From Bog-950 sp964423405 (GTDB lineage Bacteria > Bacteroidota > Bacteroidia > Chitinophagales > LD1), in contig CAYREY010000029.1 in assembly GCA_964423405.1 (NCBI GenBank), forward strand, positions 1 to 50,932: a stretch of DNA of 50,932 bases, given 5' to 3'. The notes below the pieces were generated by a model that was not told the DNA's origin, searched no databases, and worked only from the letters and a program-made list of their open reading frames with translations. Numbering within the stretch: position 1 is the first letter of the stretch; every line of letters starts with the position of its first letter. The translations under genes and the position numbers were made by a program. Shown piece by piece: positions 18,651 through 27,385 of this stretch.

Positions 18651-19097
18651 ATGAGCGATTACCAAAAGAAACTGGAAGAGTTAAAAAAGAAACAACAAGA
18701 GGCTGCACAAGCAGCACTAAACGAGTTTACCACATGGGTTAAACAACAATACCCTACTGCACAAAGTACCGATACCGGCTTGTATTACATAATAGAAACA
18801 GAGGGTACCGGTACCCGTGCTGGCAAACACCGCAACGTATCGGTGCATTATACCGGTATGCTAACCGATGGTACCGTGTTCGATTCATCGCATAAACGCA
18901 ACCAACCTATATCCTTTCCGTTAGGCGTAGGTAAGGTTATTAAAGGCTGGGATGAAGGTATTGCCCTGCTAAATGTGGGTGGCAAAGCCAAACTGATTAT
19001 ACCGTATTTTCTGGCTTATGGCGAACAGGGCCGCCCGCCAATTATACCGGCTAAAGCCACGCTTATATTTGATGTAGAACTGGTAGATGTAAAATAA
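18651..19097 (+). CDS. FKBP-type peptidyl-prolyl cis-trans isomerase
   Basis: The ATG at 18651 (MSDYQKKLEELKKKQQEAA) is preferred: the open frame runs back to 18546 but crosses the end of the previous gene and its terminator. After a 40-residue charged helix comes the FKBP domain: VHYTGMLTDGTVFDSS, then the PLGVGKVIKGWDEGIALLNV core and IPYFLAYGEQG, ending at FDVELVDVK. These carry the aromatic residues of the prolyl-binding pocket. No signal peptide is present, so it acts in the cytoplasm as a folding helper. A TAATTTG box at 18625-18631 precedes the start by 19 bases. Confidence 0.93.
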   Translation: MSDYQKKLEELKKKQQEAAQAALNEFTTWVKQQYPTAQSTDTGLYYIIETEGTGTRAGKHRNVSVHYTGMLTDGTVFDSSHKRNQPISFPLGVGKVIKGWDEGIALLNVGGKAKLIIPYFLAYGEQGRPPIIPAKATLIFDVELVDVK

Positions 19098-19120
19098 CCG
19101 GCACATAAATTTTACCACGC

Positions 19121-20014
19121 ATGATACGTTCGCGCATTGCCCCTACGCCCAGCGGTTACCTGCACATGGGCAATGCGCTTAACTTTATTATTACCTGGCT
19201 GGCAGTACGTAAGCAAAATGGCACGCTACGCTTGCGGATAGATGATATAGACAACGCCCGCACGCGTACCGAATACCTGGATGATATTTTTGACACACTG
19301 CATTGGTTGGAACTTGATTGGGATGAAGGCCCGGTAAATACTACCGACCATTTGCAAAATTACAGTCAGGCTAACCGTACAGCCCGCTACCAACAGGTAA
19401 TAGATCAGCTTATAGCCACCGGTAACGTATTTGCCTGTAGCTGCTCACGCAAAACACTGGAGCTGGAACCCTGTACCTGCCACCATAAACAGTTGCCGCT
19501 TAACCAACCCGATACCGCACTTAAATTACATACGCCCGAAAACCTGATGATACAGGTGCCCGATGCGCAAAATGGCACCATACCGGTTAACTTATATCAG
19601 CGCATGCCCGATTTTGTAATACGCCGGCGCGAAGGCATCATCGCCTATCAGGTAGCCTCGCTGGCAGATGATATAGATTACGGTATTAACCTGATAGTAC
19701 GGGGCAACGATTTACTGGATAGTACCGCAGCACAACTTTACATAGCACAGCTTACCGGCAACACAACTTTCGGGCAAACGGCATTTTACCACCACCCGCT
19801 TATTACTGCACCCAATGGCGTTAAGCTATCTAAATCGGCAGGCAGCATTTCGCTAAAAGCCTGGCGCTATAGCGGCAAATCAAGTACTGATTTCTATCAG
19901 TTAACAGGCAAGTTACTACACCCGCCAATGCCCTGCCACTCGGCACAAAACCTGCTGACAATCACAGCAAACATGCCGGCGTTTGCCCTGTTAAACAACA
20001 ATATCTCCATTTAA
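19121..20014 (+). CDS. gluQ: Glutamyl-Q tRNA(Asp) synthetase (GluQ-RS)
   Basis: This 297-residue protein is a class I aminoacyl-tRNA synthetase catalytic core. RIAPTPSGYLHMGNALNF contains the HIGH-like motif, LRIDDIDNARTRTEYLDDI follows, and GVKLSKSAGSISL is the KMSKS loop. A Cys cluster (CSCSRK, then CTCHH) matches the zinc site of GluQ-RS. The anticodon-binding domain of GluRS is absent, which is the hallmark of this paralogue. GluQ-RS activates glutamate and attaches it to queuosine at the wobble position of tRNA(Asp). It lies 24 bases after the FKBP gene. Confidence 0.85.
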   Translation: MIRSRIAPTPSGYLHMGNALNFIITWLAVRKQNGTLRLRIDDIDNARTRTEYLDDIFDTLHWLELDWDEGPVNTTDHLQNYSQANRTARYQQVIDQLIATGNVFACSCSRKTLELEPCTCHHKQLPLNQPDTALKLHTPENLMIQVPDAQNGTIPVNLYQRMPDFVIRRREGIIAYQVASLADDIDYGINLIVRGNDLLDSTAAQLYIAQLTGNTTFGQTAFYHHPLITAPNGVKLSKSAGSISLKAWRYSGKSSTDFYQLTGKLLHPPMPCHSAQNLLTITANMPAFALLNNNISI

Positions 20015-20073
20015 CAATTACTGACTTATTTCATAAAAAGCACTTGGCCGTGGCTAGCTATTACGCTTTTATG

Positions 20074-20082
20074 TATGTTTGC
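20074..20082 (+). promoter_or_regulatory. Candidate -7 box (TATGTTTGC) for the small Cys-rich membrane protein
   Basis: TATGTTTGC is a full match to TAnnTTTGC. It lies 6 bases before an in-frame TTG at 20089 that directly precedes a Lys-Lys-hydrophobic signal segment. No -33 TTG is placed at the usual spacing. Confidence 0.4.
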
Positions 20083-20088
20083 CCTGCG

Positions 20089-20457
20089 TTGAAAAAACTA
20101 CTTGTATTTTTTCTTACTGTAAGTATACTATCGCAGGCATTGGTAAATGTGTGTATTGTGGGCTATTACCATATTAACAAGCAATACATAACCGAAAAGC
20201 TTTGTGTTAACAAAAGCAAGCCATCGCTTGGTTGTAACGGCCATTGCTACCTAAGCAAGCAACTACAAAAAGCCGAAGATGGTGAGCGCAAACAGCTGAA
20301 CATACTGAAAGAAAAAGACGATATATTACCGCTGCAACACACAACCGTGGTAGCCTTTACATCTAACGCGTTAAAAGTTGTAGCGCTGCCGTTACCGTAT
20401 ATACATACGGTAAATACCCGCGCTGCTACATCGCTGCTTAAACCTCCCACCGCATAA
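20089..20457 (+). CDS. Small membrane protein with CNGHCYL motif, first gene of an envelope cluster
   Basis: The likely start is TTG at 20089, giving MKKLLVFFLTVSILSQALVN as a signal or membrane segment. An ATG at 20071 is possible but overlaps the promoter-like box. The mature part has LGCNGHCYLSKQL; similar small proteins with a Cys-Asn-Gly-x-Cys-Tyr-Leu motif are, from recall, common in Bacteroidota next to outer-membrane transporters. The rest is charged (KAEDGERKQLNILKEK) with a C-terminal hydrophobic patch. The CxxxC spacing could bind a metal or haem, but this is inference. It is followed by a barrel-like protein and a His-containing lipoprotein on the same strand. Confidence 0.65.
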   Translation: MKKLLVFFLTVSILSQALVNVCIVGYYHINKQYITEKLCVNKSKPSLGCNGHCYLSKQLQKAEDGERKQLNILKEKDDILPLQHTTVVAFTSNALKVVALPLPYIHTVNTRAATSLLKPPTA

Positions 20458-20529
20458 CTATTACACTGCTTTAAATACAGACTGGCCCGTGTACCTGTCT
20501 GTATATTGTTTAATAGTTAAATCAAATAA

Positions 20530-21450
20530 ATGAAAACCGTATTTATAACGGTGGTACTGCTTGTATCGTCGTTTGCATTACAAGCACAATCGTGCTGTTG
20601 TACAGGGGCAGGGTCTAATTACTCTATACTACCCAACCTGAACAAACATATTATAGGGTTACGGTACACTCACCGTAATTTTTACTCAGAAACCCGCAGC
20701 ATTAACCCCGATCTTGATGGCCGGATTACTAACCAGTACATGAACTCGGTGGAGATATTCGGCAGGTTTAATGTATATGAACGCCTGCAGTTGTCTGTTT
20801 TTTTACCGGTAAACATTATTTCGCAGCAGGCTGCCGGTAAAAATAGCAGCGCAGCAGGTTTAGGCGATATAAGCCTGCTATTGCAGTACAATGTTTTAAA
20901 TCCTATGCTTTGCACCGGCAAAACCACCAAGCACCAGTTAAGGCTGGGCCTGGGCACCAAACTACCCTCGGGCGAGTTTAAAATGGATGCCAACGACCTG
21001 TTTAGCACTAACCTGCAACTGGGCACCGGTAGTGTCGATTTTTTAGCCAATGCCATTTACACCCTGCGCTATAAATCGTTTGGGTTTAATGCTACGGCAT
21101 CTTACAAGCTAAATACGCCGAACACCCGAGGGTACCGCTTTGGCGACCGTGCTCAAGCCGGCCTTTCGTTATTCTACATTTTCGAAGTTAAAGACGTACA
21201 ACTAATGCCTACAGCCGGGCTAAACTTCGAACACCAGTTTGAAAACAAAATGAAAGGCCGCCTGCTGGATTATACCGGTGGCGACTTTGTGAATACAAGT
21301 GTAGGTATCGATATCTACTACAAACAATTCGCTTTTTCATCGTCTGTATCGCCGGCAGTAGTAAACAGGCTTAACTGGCCTGGCGAAAACCGTAACCGCC
21401 TGAATATTGAAACAGGCATATTTTATAATTTCTCCTCATCTAAAAAATAA
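20530..21450 (+). CDS. Outer-membrane beta-barrel-like protein (putative transporter) with SCCC N terminus
   Basis: In this 306-residue protein, MKTVFITVVLLVSSFALQAQ is a signal peptide with AQ at the cleavage point. The mature N terminus then starts SCCCTGAG, three adjacent cysteines. The remainder alternates hydrophobic and polar residues in strand-like blocks (HIIGLRYTHRNF, EIFGRFNVYERLQLSVFLPV, GDISLLLQYNVL, IFYNFSSSKK), ending in an aromatic-rich strand, as in outer-membrane barrels. It resembles the uncharacterised transporter family often found beside metal-related genes in Bacteroidota, from recall. It is followed after 7 bases by a lipoprotein gene. Confidence 0.65.
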   Translation: MKTVFITVVLLVSSFALQAQSCCCTGAGSNYSILPNLNKHIIGLRYTHRNFYSETRSINPDLDGRITNQYMNSVEIFGRFNVYERLQLSVFLPVNIISQQAAGKNSSAAGLGDISLLLQYNVLNPMLCTGKTTKHQLRLGLGTKLPSGEFKMDANDLFSTNLQLGTGSVDFLANAIYTLRYKSFGFNATASYKLNTPNTRGYRFGDRAQAGLSLFYIFEVKDVQLMPTAGLNFEHQFENKMKGRLLDYTGGDFVNTSVGIDIYYKQFAFSSSVSPAVVNRLNWPGENRNRLNIETGIFYNFSSSKK

Positions 21451-21457
21451 ACCAATC

Positions 21458-21844
21458 ATGAAAAAAACGCAAACAATTTTAACTGTGTCAATTGCTCTTT
21501 TATCTCTAACTATTGCTACTCCATCCTGCTCTAAAAAAGCAGAAAACAAAGCACCGGTTATTACCCTGATGGAACCCGAAAATAACTCCAGCGTAACTGT
21601 AGGGAACGAAATACACGTAGAAGGCACCATGACTGATGATGAAAGTCTGCATGAGGCGGCTATACTGGTTATAAAAGGTACCGATACCATATTAGCCACT
21701 TACCCTACCGTACACGAACTTACCACCTACGATTTTCACGTACATGCCGACGCAACTACAGCCGGCAGCTACACCGTTAAAGTATTTGCTGAAGACCACG
21801 ATGGAGAACAAACAACTGTAACACGTACTGTTACAGCCAACTAG
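21458..21844 (+). CDS. Lipoprotein with Ig-like/DUF4625-like domain
   Basis: The ATG at 21458 (MKKTQTILTVSIALLSLTIA) starts a signal peptide with lipobox TPSC and the lipid-bearing Cys near residue 24. The mature domain begins PVITLMEPENNSSVTVGNEI and continues HVEGTMTDDESL, a beta-sandwich pattern seen in DUF4625-type lipoproteins. DFHVHADATTAGSYTVKVFA contains spaced histidines, and VFAEDHDGEQTTVTRTV is the last strand. It is probably anchored to the outer membrane. It lies 7 bases after the barrel-like gene and is followed by a perfect terminator palindrome, so it ends the cluster transcript. A metal-binding role is possible but not shown. Confidence 0.7.
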   Translation: MKKTQTILTVSIALLSLTIATPSCSKKAENKAPVITLMEPENNSSVTVGNEIHVEGTMTDDESLHEAAILVIKGTDTILATYPTVHELTTYDFHVHADATTAGSYTVKVFAEDHDGEQTTVTRTVTAN

Positions 21845-21854
21845 TAGCTCCGTA

Positions 21855-21900
21855 TATCAAACAAAAACACCCCGCAATTGCGGGGTGTTTTTGTTTGATA
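21855..21900. terminator. 46-base perfect palindrome, terminator
   Basis: The sequence from 21855 to 21900 is its own reverse complement, with core CACCCCGCAATTGCGGGGTG flanked by A and T tracts. It lies 10 bases after the stop at 21844 and can terminate transcription in both directions, although only plus-strand transcription seems to approach it. Confidence 0.9.
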
Positions 21901-21904
21901 TAGT

Positions 21905-21912
21905 TATCTTTC
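21905..21912 (+). promoter_or_regulatory. Candidate -7 box for the small Cys-rich lipoprotein
   Basis: TATCTTTC lies directly after the terminator and 20 bases before the ATG at 21933. The -33 position falls inside the palindrome, which may explain a weak promoter. Confidence 0.3.
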
Positions 21913-21932
21913 AGCTATAGAAATGATTATGT

Positions 21933-22313
21933 ATGATGAATAAGCTTGTATATGTAACAATAACTGCCGCCCTGTTGCTTGCGGGATGTAAACAGAACCC
22001 TGATAAAACCACAGCCAGTATTGAAGCAGAAAACAATCGGCCGGTACCTATGGTTACAATATGGGTTGCCGATACTGCGGATATGCCTATTAAAAATGCA
22101 CATGTCTATCTTTATTCCGATACAGGCCGCGACCATACCTGCCAATACCTGGCAGACAGTGTGCTGACAGATAAGGACGGGAAAGCAGAATTCAGATTCA
22201 CCAAATGCCCATGCGAACATTTTAATATTACCATTGAAACCCCGCTTGGTTGCAGAAAAAAAATTGACAACGCACCATGCCGCTCGGGCACTATTGTAAA
22301 CTGCGACAGGTAG
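21933..22313 (+). CDS. Small Cys-rich lipoprotein
   Basis: The product is 126 residues from the first of two adjacent ATGs. MMNKLVYVTITAALLLAGCK is a signal peptide with lipobox LAGC. The mature region VTIWVADTADMPIKNAHVYL, then DSVLTDKDGKAEFRF, looks like a small regulatory-type beta-sandwich (as in carboxypeptidase-regulatory folds). It also has several cysteines (HTCQYL, KCPCEHF, LGCRKK, APCRSG, NCDR) that could form disulfides or bind metal. It has its own promoter-like box after the terminator. Function unknown; its Cys content resembles that of the preceding envelope cluster. Confidence 0.65.
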   Translation: MMNKLVYVTITAALLLAGCKQNPDKTTASIEAENNRPVPMVTIWVADTADMPIKNAHVYLYSDTGRDHTCQYLADSVLTDKDGKAEFRFTKCPCEHFNITIETPLGCRKKIDNAPCRSGTIVNCDR

Positions 22314-22383
22314 GTTAAAGTTGGGTTAAAGGCATATCTTACTTAATTGCCTTACATACATTTACGTGTAAATACACCTGTAA

Positions 22384-23184
22384 ATGAAAAAGATTCTGGC
22401 CATTTTACTGCTGGTTGCTACCAGCATGGCAGCAATAGCCCAACAACAAAAGTACCAGCTACCGGCAAGGCAAACACCGGTTACTAAAAAAGAAAAACTA
22501 CCGGCTGTTCAAGCCATTAACGATCTTACCCCTTTGCTTTGGAGCAGTTTATATATACCTTCTAATGAGAAATATTGGCTGGATCAGCGTCGACCCGGTA
22601 CCTTTCCGCAGCCTGCAAACTTTGTATACCCACAGGAAGACTACAAACAAATACTAAATGTAGTATCGGTAGAGATTACTACCATCAGCAACGGCACAAA
22701 GCATACCGCCAAAAGCAACAGCGATATACTTACAGCCGAGCAAAAAAACCTGTTAACCAATGCAGACTTAGGTTCTGATATAAACATTGCGCTTAAATAT
22801 CAGTATAAAAACAAAACCGACGACCAATATGGCCCGCGTAAGCAAACGGTGTTATGTACCGGCAGCGTAACTGTAGTACCAGAAACAGAAGCTGAATTTC
22901 CCGGTGGGTTTAAACAGTTATCTAACTACGTAACAATAAACATAGTTGGCGATAAAACCGAAAAGACCGGTCTGCAAAAAATTGAACGTGCAGCTGTAAA
23001 ATTCACTGTTACCGAAGAAGGTAAAGTAACCAACGCCACGCTGGTAACCTCTACCAAAGATGCGGCCATAGATAAGCTGATACTGGATGCATTCAACCGC
23101 ATGCCAGGCTGGAAACCTGCCACCAACAGCAAAGGCGAAAAAGTAAAACAGGAAATATACCTGCCGTTTGGCGTAGGCTGCTGA
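22384..23184 (+). CDS. Exported protein with TonB C-terminal-like domain
   Basis: The 266-residue product starts MKKILAILLLVATSMAAIAQ, a signal peptide. The C-terminal 90 residues (VKFTVTEEGKVTNATLVTST, DAAIDKLILDAFNRMPGWKP, KQEIYLPFGVGC) match the TonB C-terminal fold: a V-x-x-x-G-x-V strand, a helix with the M/L-P-x-W-x-P turn, then a final strand. Stand-alone secreted versions are numerous in Bacteroidota and their role is unclear. The middle region is not recognised. A TACATTTA box at 22357 precedes the ATG. It converges with the hydrolase gene, leaving one base between the stops. Confidence 0.7.
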   Translation: MKKILAILLLVATSMAAIAQQQKYQLPARQTPVTKKEKLPAVQAINDLTPLLWSSLYIPSNEKYWLDQRRPGTFPQPANFVYPQEDYKQILNVVSVEITTISNGTKHTAKSNSDILTAEQKNLLTNADLGSDINIALKYQYKNKTDDQYGPRKQTVLCTGSVTVVPETEAEFPGGFKQLSNYVTINIVGDKTEKTGLQKIERAAVKFTVTEEGKVTNATLVTSTKDAAIDKLILDAFNRMPGWKPATNSKGEKVKQEIYLPFGVGC

Positions 23185-23185
23185 T

Positions 23186-24139
23186 TTATTGTATAGCTAC
23201 AGAATCGCTGCGCTGCAAAAAAGGCAGCAACACCCCTACTACATCGTTAGGGCGTTCCAGCATAGGCACATGGCCACAGCTATCATACATTACCAGCACG
23301 CTCCCTTTAATATCGTTATGAAAACGTTCGGCGTATTTAGGGCTTACAATTTTATCCTGATTACCCCAAAATATTAACGTTGGGCAGCTAATATTTTTAA
23401 TGGTAGCCTCATCGGGAAAAACCTTAGACTGTGCCATGGCTATCAGGTGGTTCATGTTCCCTTCACGGTTCCATAAATCAGTTACACGGTGCAACCTTTC
23501 GGCAGTAAGCGAGGCCGGATTATACACCACACGCTGTATGCCCATTTTAACGGCAAATTGCGGCGCCCCCCTGCTTACCAGTTGCTGCACCAACTTGTTT
23601 TGAAGCAACGAAGCATTGGCCGTTTTCATTACCTCCGGCATTTCATAACCGGCACTGTTAAACAGTACCAGTTTCTTTACCGCATCCGGCCGGTTAAGTG
23701 CCAGGTTCCAGGCCATCATTCCGCCCAGCGAATTGCCCAGCACATAGCACGAATCTATGTGCAGTGTATCCAGTATAAAGTTAAAGTAGGCTGTATATAC
23801 TTTTAAAAAGTCGGCCTCACCCTCTGCCTGTTTAGGAAAATCCGAAAGGCCAAAACCCGGCAGGTCTACCCGTATTACCCGGTACTTATCATGTATCATA
23901 CTATCCAGTACCAGAAAATCGCGGCTGCTGCCACCAAAGCCGTGTATCATTAACACCGGAAAACCGCTACCACTTTCTGTATAGTGCACTTCTGCCCCTT
24001 CAAAATTTATAAAGTGTGAGTTAGGCATGCTATACTTAGCCTTGGCCTCAGCCTTACTGATAGTGAGGTTAGGGCGCAGATACAAACCATATAATACCAA
24101 CGCTACTACTAACAACGTTACAACTACAAACTTCTTCAT
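23186..24139 (-). CDS. Alpha/beta hydrolase
   Basis: In this 317-residue protein, the N terminus MKKFVVVTLLVVALVLYGLY is a membrane anchor or signal. HGFGGSSRDF forms the oxyanion-hole HG motif. YVLGNSLGGMMAWNLAL supplies the nucleophile elbow G-N-S-L-G, with Ser near residue 137. IFWGNQDKIVSP carries the acidic residue and SCGHVPMLERP the catalytic His. It is close to the MhpC/haloperoxidase-like branch, and the substrate is unknown. It probably faces the periplasm, as the anchor is N-terminal. It is transcribed in the opposite direction to the large secreted protein gene that follows at 24299. Confidence 0.9.
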   Translation of the reverse strand: MKKFVVVTLLVVALVLYGLYLRPNLTISKAEAKAKYSMPNSHFINFEGAEVHYTESGSGFPVLMIHGFGGSSRDFLVLDSMIHDKYRVIRVDLPGFGLSDFPKQAEGEADFLKVYTAYFNFILDTLHIDSCYVLGNSLGGMMAWNLALNRPDAVKKLVLFNSAGYEMPEVMKTANASLLQNKLVQQLVSRGAPQFAVKMGIQRVVYNPASLTAERLHRVTDLWNREGNMNHLIAMAQSKVFPDEATIKNISCPTLIFWGNQDKIVSPKYAERFHNDIKGSVLVMYDSCGHVPMLERPNDVVGVLLPFLQRSDSVAIQ

Positions 24140-24272
24140 GGGTTATTTTTTTGCTAAGATGCGATAATTACAATCAGGCTAAAACAATCAGTTCAATTTT
24201 CACCCCATACTCATTAACAATTTCTATACGATTTGAAAACCCATCGTACTCAACATATAATCAAGTACTTCT

Positions 24273-24280
24273 TATATTTG
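24273..24280 (+). promoter_or_regulatory. -7 box (TATATTTG) of the T9SS repeat protein gene
   Basis: An exact TAnnTTTG match lies 19 bases before the ATG at 24299. No clear -33 TTG was found. Confidence 0.55.
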
Positions 24281-24298
24281 AAAAAATCAAACCATTAT

Positions 24299-27200
24299 AT
24301 GAAACCCCTGTTTACTTTTTTGTATTCTCTTATTGTATTAGCTGCCATAGGGCAGGATGTTACCATTGCCGGCTCTGGCGCTTGCAATGGCGGAGCCATT
24401 ACCGGCACCTGGCAGGTACCTTGTAACGTTACCGCCATTACCATACACGTATATGGCGGCGGCGGTGGTGCCGGCGGTGGCGGTGGCGGTAGCAACGGCG
24501 GCCTGTTTAACACCCGTGGCGGCGGCGGTGGTGGTGGTGGTGCACATGCATCTACAACCATTAACGTAACCCCCGGCTCAACATTCAGTTATAGTATAGG
24601 TGCTGGCGGCTGTGGTGGCGGTAATGGTAGCGATGGTAACAGGGGCGACGATGGCAGTAACGGTGGAAGCACTACGTTTAGTGGCACAGCCTTAGGTGGT
24701 GCAACAGTAACCTTATTTGCTGGTGGCGGTGCCAATGGCGGCGGCGGCTCGGGTTCGGGTAACAGCCCCGGCGGCGGTGGAGCAGGCGGCACTGCAAGTG
24801 GTGGCACAACCAACGACGCGGGCGGAAACGGCAATGCCGGTAGCGGAGGCAACGGTGGTGCCGGTGGTAATGGAGCAGGACCTGCAGGCGGTGCCGGTGG
24901 CCCTTCTACAAACAACCCAGGCAGCACCTATGGTGGCGGTGGTGCCGGCGGTGGTAACAGCGATGGAGGAAGAGGAGCCGAAGGTGGTATAGTTATATAT
25001 TATACAACTACCACTGCAATACCTACTGTACCTGTTATTGCCAGCCAACCGGCCACCTGCAACGCCGATGGCAGCAGCACTATTACCAACTACGACAATA
25101 CTATTACCTATACCTTTAACCCTACAGGGCCTGTAGCCGGTGCCGGTGGAGCAATAACCGGTATGGTGGCTGGTACCAGCTACACCGTAACAGCAAGTGC
25201 CGGAACCTGCCCAACTGCCGAAAGTGCTACATTCAGCAACGAGGTACAACTACAAACACCCGATGTACCTACTGTTGTTACACAACCTGCCAGCTGCATT
25301 GCCGATGGTAGTAGCGCTATTGCCAACTACAATGCTGCGTATAACTATACCTTTAACCCTACAGGACCAACTGTAAATGCCAACGGCGATATTACAGGTA
25401 CGGTTATCGGCACCAGTTACACGGTAACAGCCGATAACGTAGCTTGTGCTTCGGCGGCCAGTGTTGCCTTCAGTAACGAGGCGCAGTTACAGGCACCCGA
25501 AACACCAACCATCAACAGCCTGCCTGCCACCTGTGTTGCAGAGGGCAGNNNNNNNNNNNNNNNNNNNNNNNNNNNNNNNNNNNNNNNNNNNNNNNNNNNN
25601 NNNNNNNNNNNNNNNNNNNNNNNNNNNNNNNNNNNNNNNNNNNNNNNNCACCCGAAACACCAACCATCAACAGCCTGCCTGCCACCTGTGTTGCAGAGGG
25701 CAGTAGCACTATCAGCAATTACAATGCAGCTTACACGTACACATTCGACCCTTCCGGGCCTACTGTAACCAGTGGTGGAGCAATAACCGGTATGGTTACC
25801 AGTACCAGCTATACCGTAACTGCCGGTAACGGAGTTTGTGCGCCTGCACAAAGTACTTCGTTTAGTAACGAAGCTCAGCTACAGGCACCCGATGCACCTA
25901 CTGTAACTACACAACCTGCCACCTGTAATGCCGATGGCAGCAGTGCTATCAGCAACTACAATGCTGCGTATAACTATACCTTTAACCCAACAGGACCAAC
26001 TGTAAATGCCAACGGCGATATTACCGGTATGGTTGCCGGTACCAGTTACACAGTAACTGCCGATAACGTAGCCTGTATTTCGGCGGCCAGTGTTTCGTTC
26101 AGTAACGAAGCGCAATTACAATCGGCTGAAGTACCCACTATTATCAGCCTGCCTGCCACCTGTGTTGCAGATGGTAGCAGCACCATCAGCAATTACAATG
26201 CAGCTTACACCTACACATTCGACCCTACCGGGGCTGTAGCCGGAGCGGGTGGCGTTATTACCGGTATGGTTACCGGCACCAGCTATACCGTAACAGCCGA
26301 TAACGGTGTTTGCGCACCGTCGCAAAGTGCCTCGTTTAGTAATGAAGCACAACTACAGGCACCCGATGCCCCTACTGTAATTACACTACCTGCCACCTGT
26401 GCCACCGATGGCAGTACCACCATTAGTAACTACAATGCAGCGTACACCTACACCTTCGACCCTACCGGACCCACCGTAACCAGCGGTGGTGCCATTACGG
26501 GCATGGTAGCCGGTACCAGCTACACAGTAGTAGCCGATAACGTAGCCTGTGCTTCTGCGGCCAGTACAGCTTTTAGTAACGAGGCGCAGTTACAGGCTCC
26601 GGCAACACCGGCCATTACCAGCACACCGGCCAACTGCACCAATGCCGGCAGCAGTAGCATAAGCAACTACAACGCATCGTTCACTTATACGTTTACCCCC
26701 ACAGGCCCTACGGTAGCAAACAACGGCGATATTACCGGTATGATTATAGGCACCAGCTACACAGTAGTTGCCGATAACGTGGCTTGTGCTTCGGACGTAA
26801 GTGCCCCTTTCAGCAACCTGCCACGGCTACAAACACCTGCCATACCTGCTGTGGCAACTACGGCCCCTTCGTGCACCGAAGATGGCAGCAGCACGGTAAG
26901 TAACTACAACGCTTTGTTTACTTACAACTTTATACCCGCAGGGCCAACGGTTACTACCGGTGGTGCTATAACCGGCATGGTGCTGGGTACAAGCTATGTT
27001 GTAACCGTAGATAACGGCGACTGTCTATCTGATACCAGCGCGGTGTTTACTAACCTGCCTATGCTTACCGGGCCGGCATGCGATACGGTTACATCTGTTG
27101 CTAACCTTACCGGTGCATCAACACAGGTAAAATTATTCCCTAACCCGGCGGTTAATAGTGTTACTATAGACCTTGGCAATACTGCATACAACGCAACTGC

Positions 27201-27366
27201 CATACAGGTAACCAATGTACAGGGGCAGATAGTGCACACACAGGCATTGACTGCTTACAATAACCTGCTACAACTAAACATCAGCAACTACGCCAGCGGC
27301 GTGTACATTCTTACCATCCGGTTAAGCAACGGCACCGAATCCAAAGCAAGGCTGGTAAAAGAGTAA
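24299..27366 (+). CDS. Secreted glycine-rich and tandem-repeat protein with T9SS sorting domain, interrupted by an assembly gap
   Basis: The ATG at 24299 (MKPLFTFLYSLIVLAAIGQD) gives a signal peptide; a TTG at 24233 is unlikely. Residues 35-235 are glycine-rich (TITIHVYGGGGGAGGGGGG), as in Gly-rich lectin-like or adhesive modules. Eight units of 79 residues follow, each with two Cys about 50 residues apart (disulfide likely) and the pattern SNYNAAYTYTFDPTGP. The last 90 residues (VKLFPNPAVNSVTIDLGN, GVYILTIRLSNG) are a Por/T9SS sorting domain. The product is therefore probably exported through the type IX system to the cell surface. The 100 Ns at 25549-25648 break the frame, but collapsing the 55-base overlap restores 971 codons in frame (970 residues). 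Confidence 0.85.
25031..27081 (+). repeat. Eight tandem 237-base units inside the T9SS protein gene
   Basis: Units begin at 25031, 25268, 25505 (crossing the gap and resuming at 25660), 25897, 26134, 26371, 26608 and 26845. Each encodes 79 residues. Units 2 and 4 share long identical stretches, and so do units 3 and 5, so a two-unit block of 474 bases seems to have been duplicated. The last two units are the most diverged (SNLPRLQ, TNLPMLT in place of SNEAQLQ). Confidence 0.85.
25549..25648. other. Assembly gap, 100 Ns
   Basis: The Ns are flanked on both sides by the same 55 bases (25494-25548 and 25649-25703), so it is a scaffold join at a repeat rather than a measured gap. Confidence 0.98.
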
Positions 27367-27385
27367 AAACTTACCACCTTTTAAG

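Noticed and set aside
24295..24927. Proline-rich minus-strand frames opposite the glycine-rich region
   Set aside because: Mirror images of GGN codons in the real plus-strand gene.
25549..25800. Frameshift or truncation of the T9SS protein
   Set aside because: It is caused by the arbitrary 100-N gap; collapsing the 55-base overlap restores one frame.
25031..27081. CRISPR-like array
   Set aside because: The repeats are 237 bases long, directly adjacent, diverged and in one protein frame; they encode tandem protein domains.
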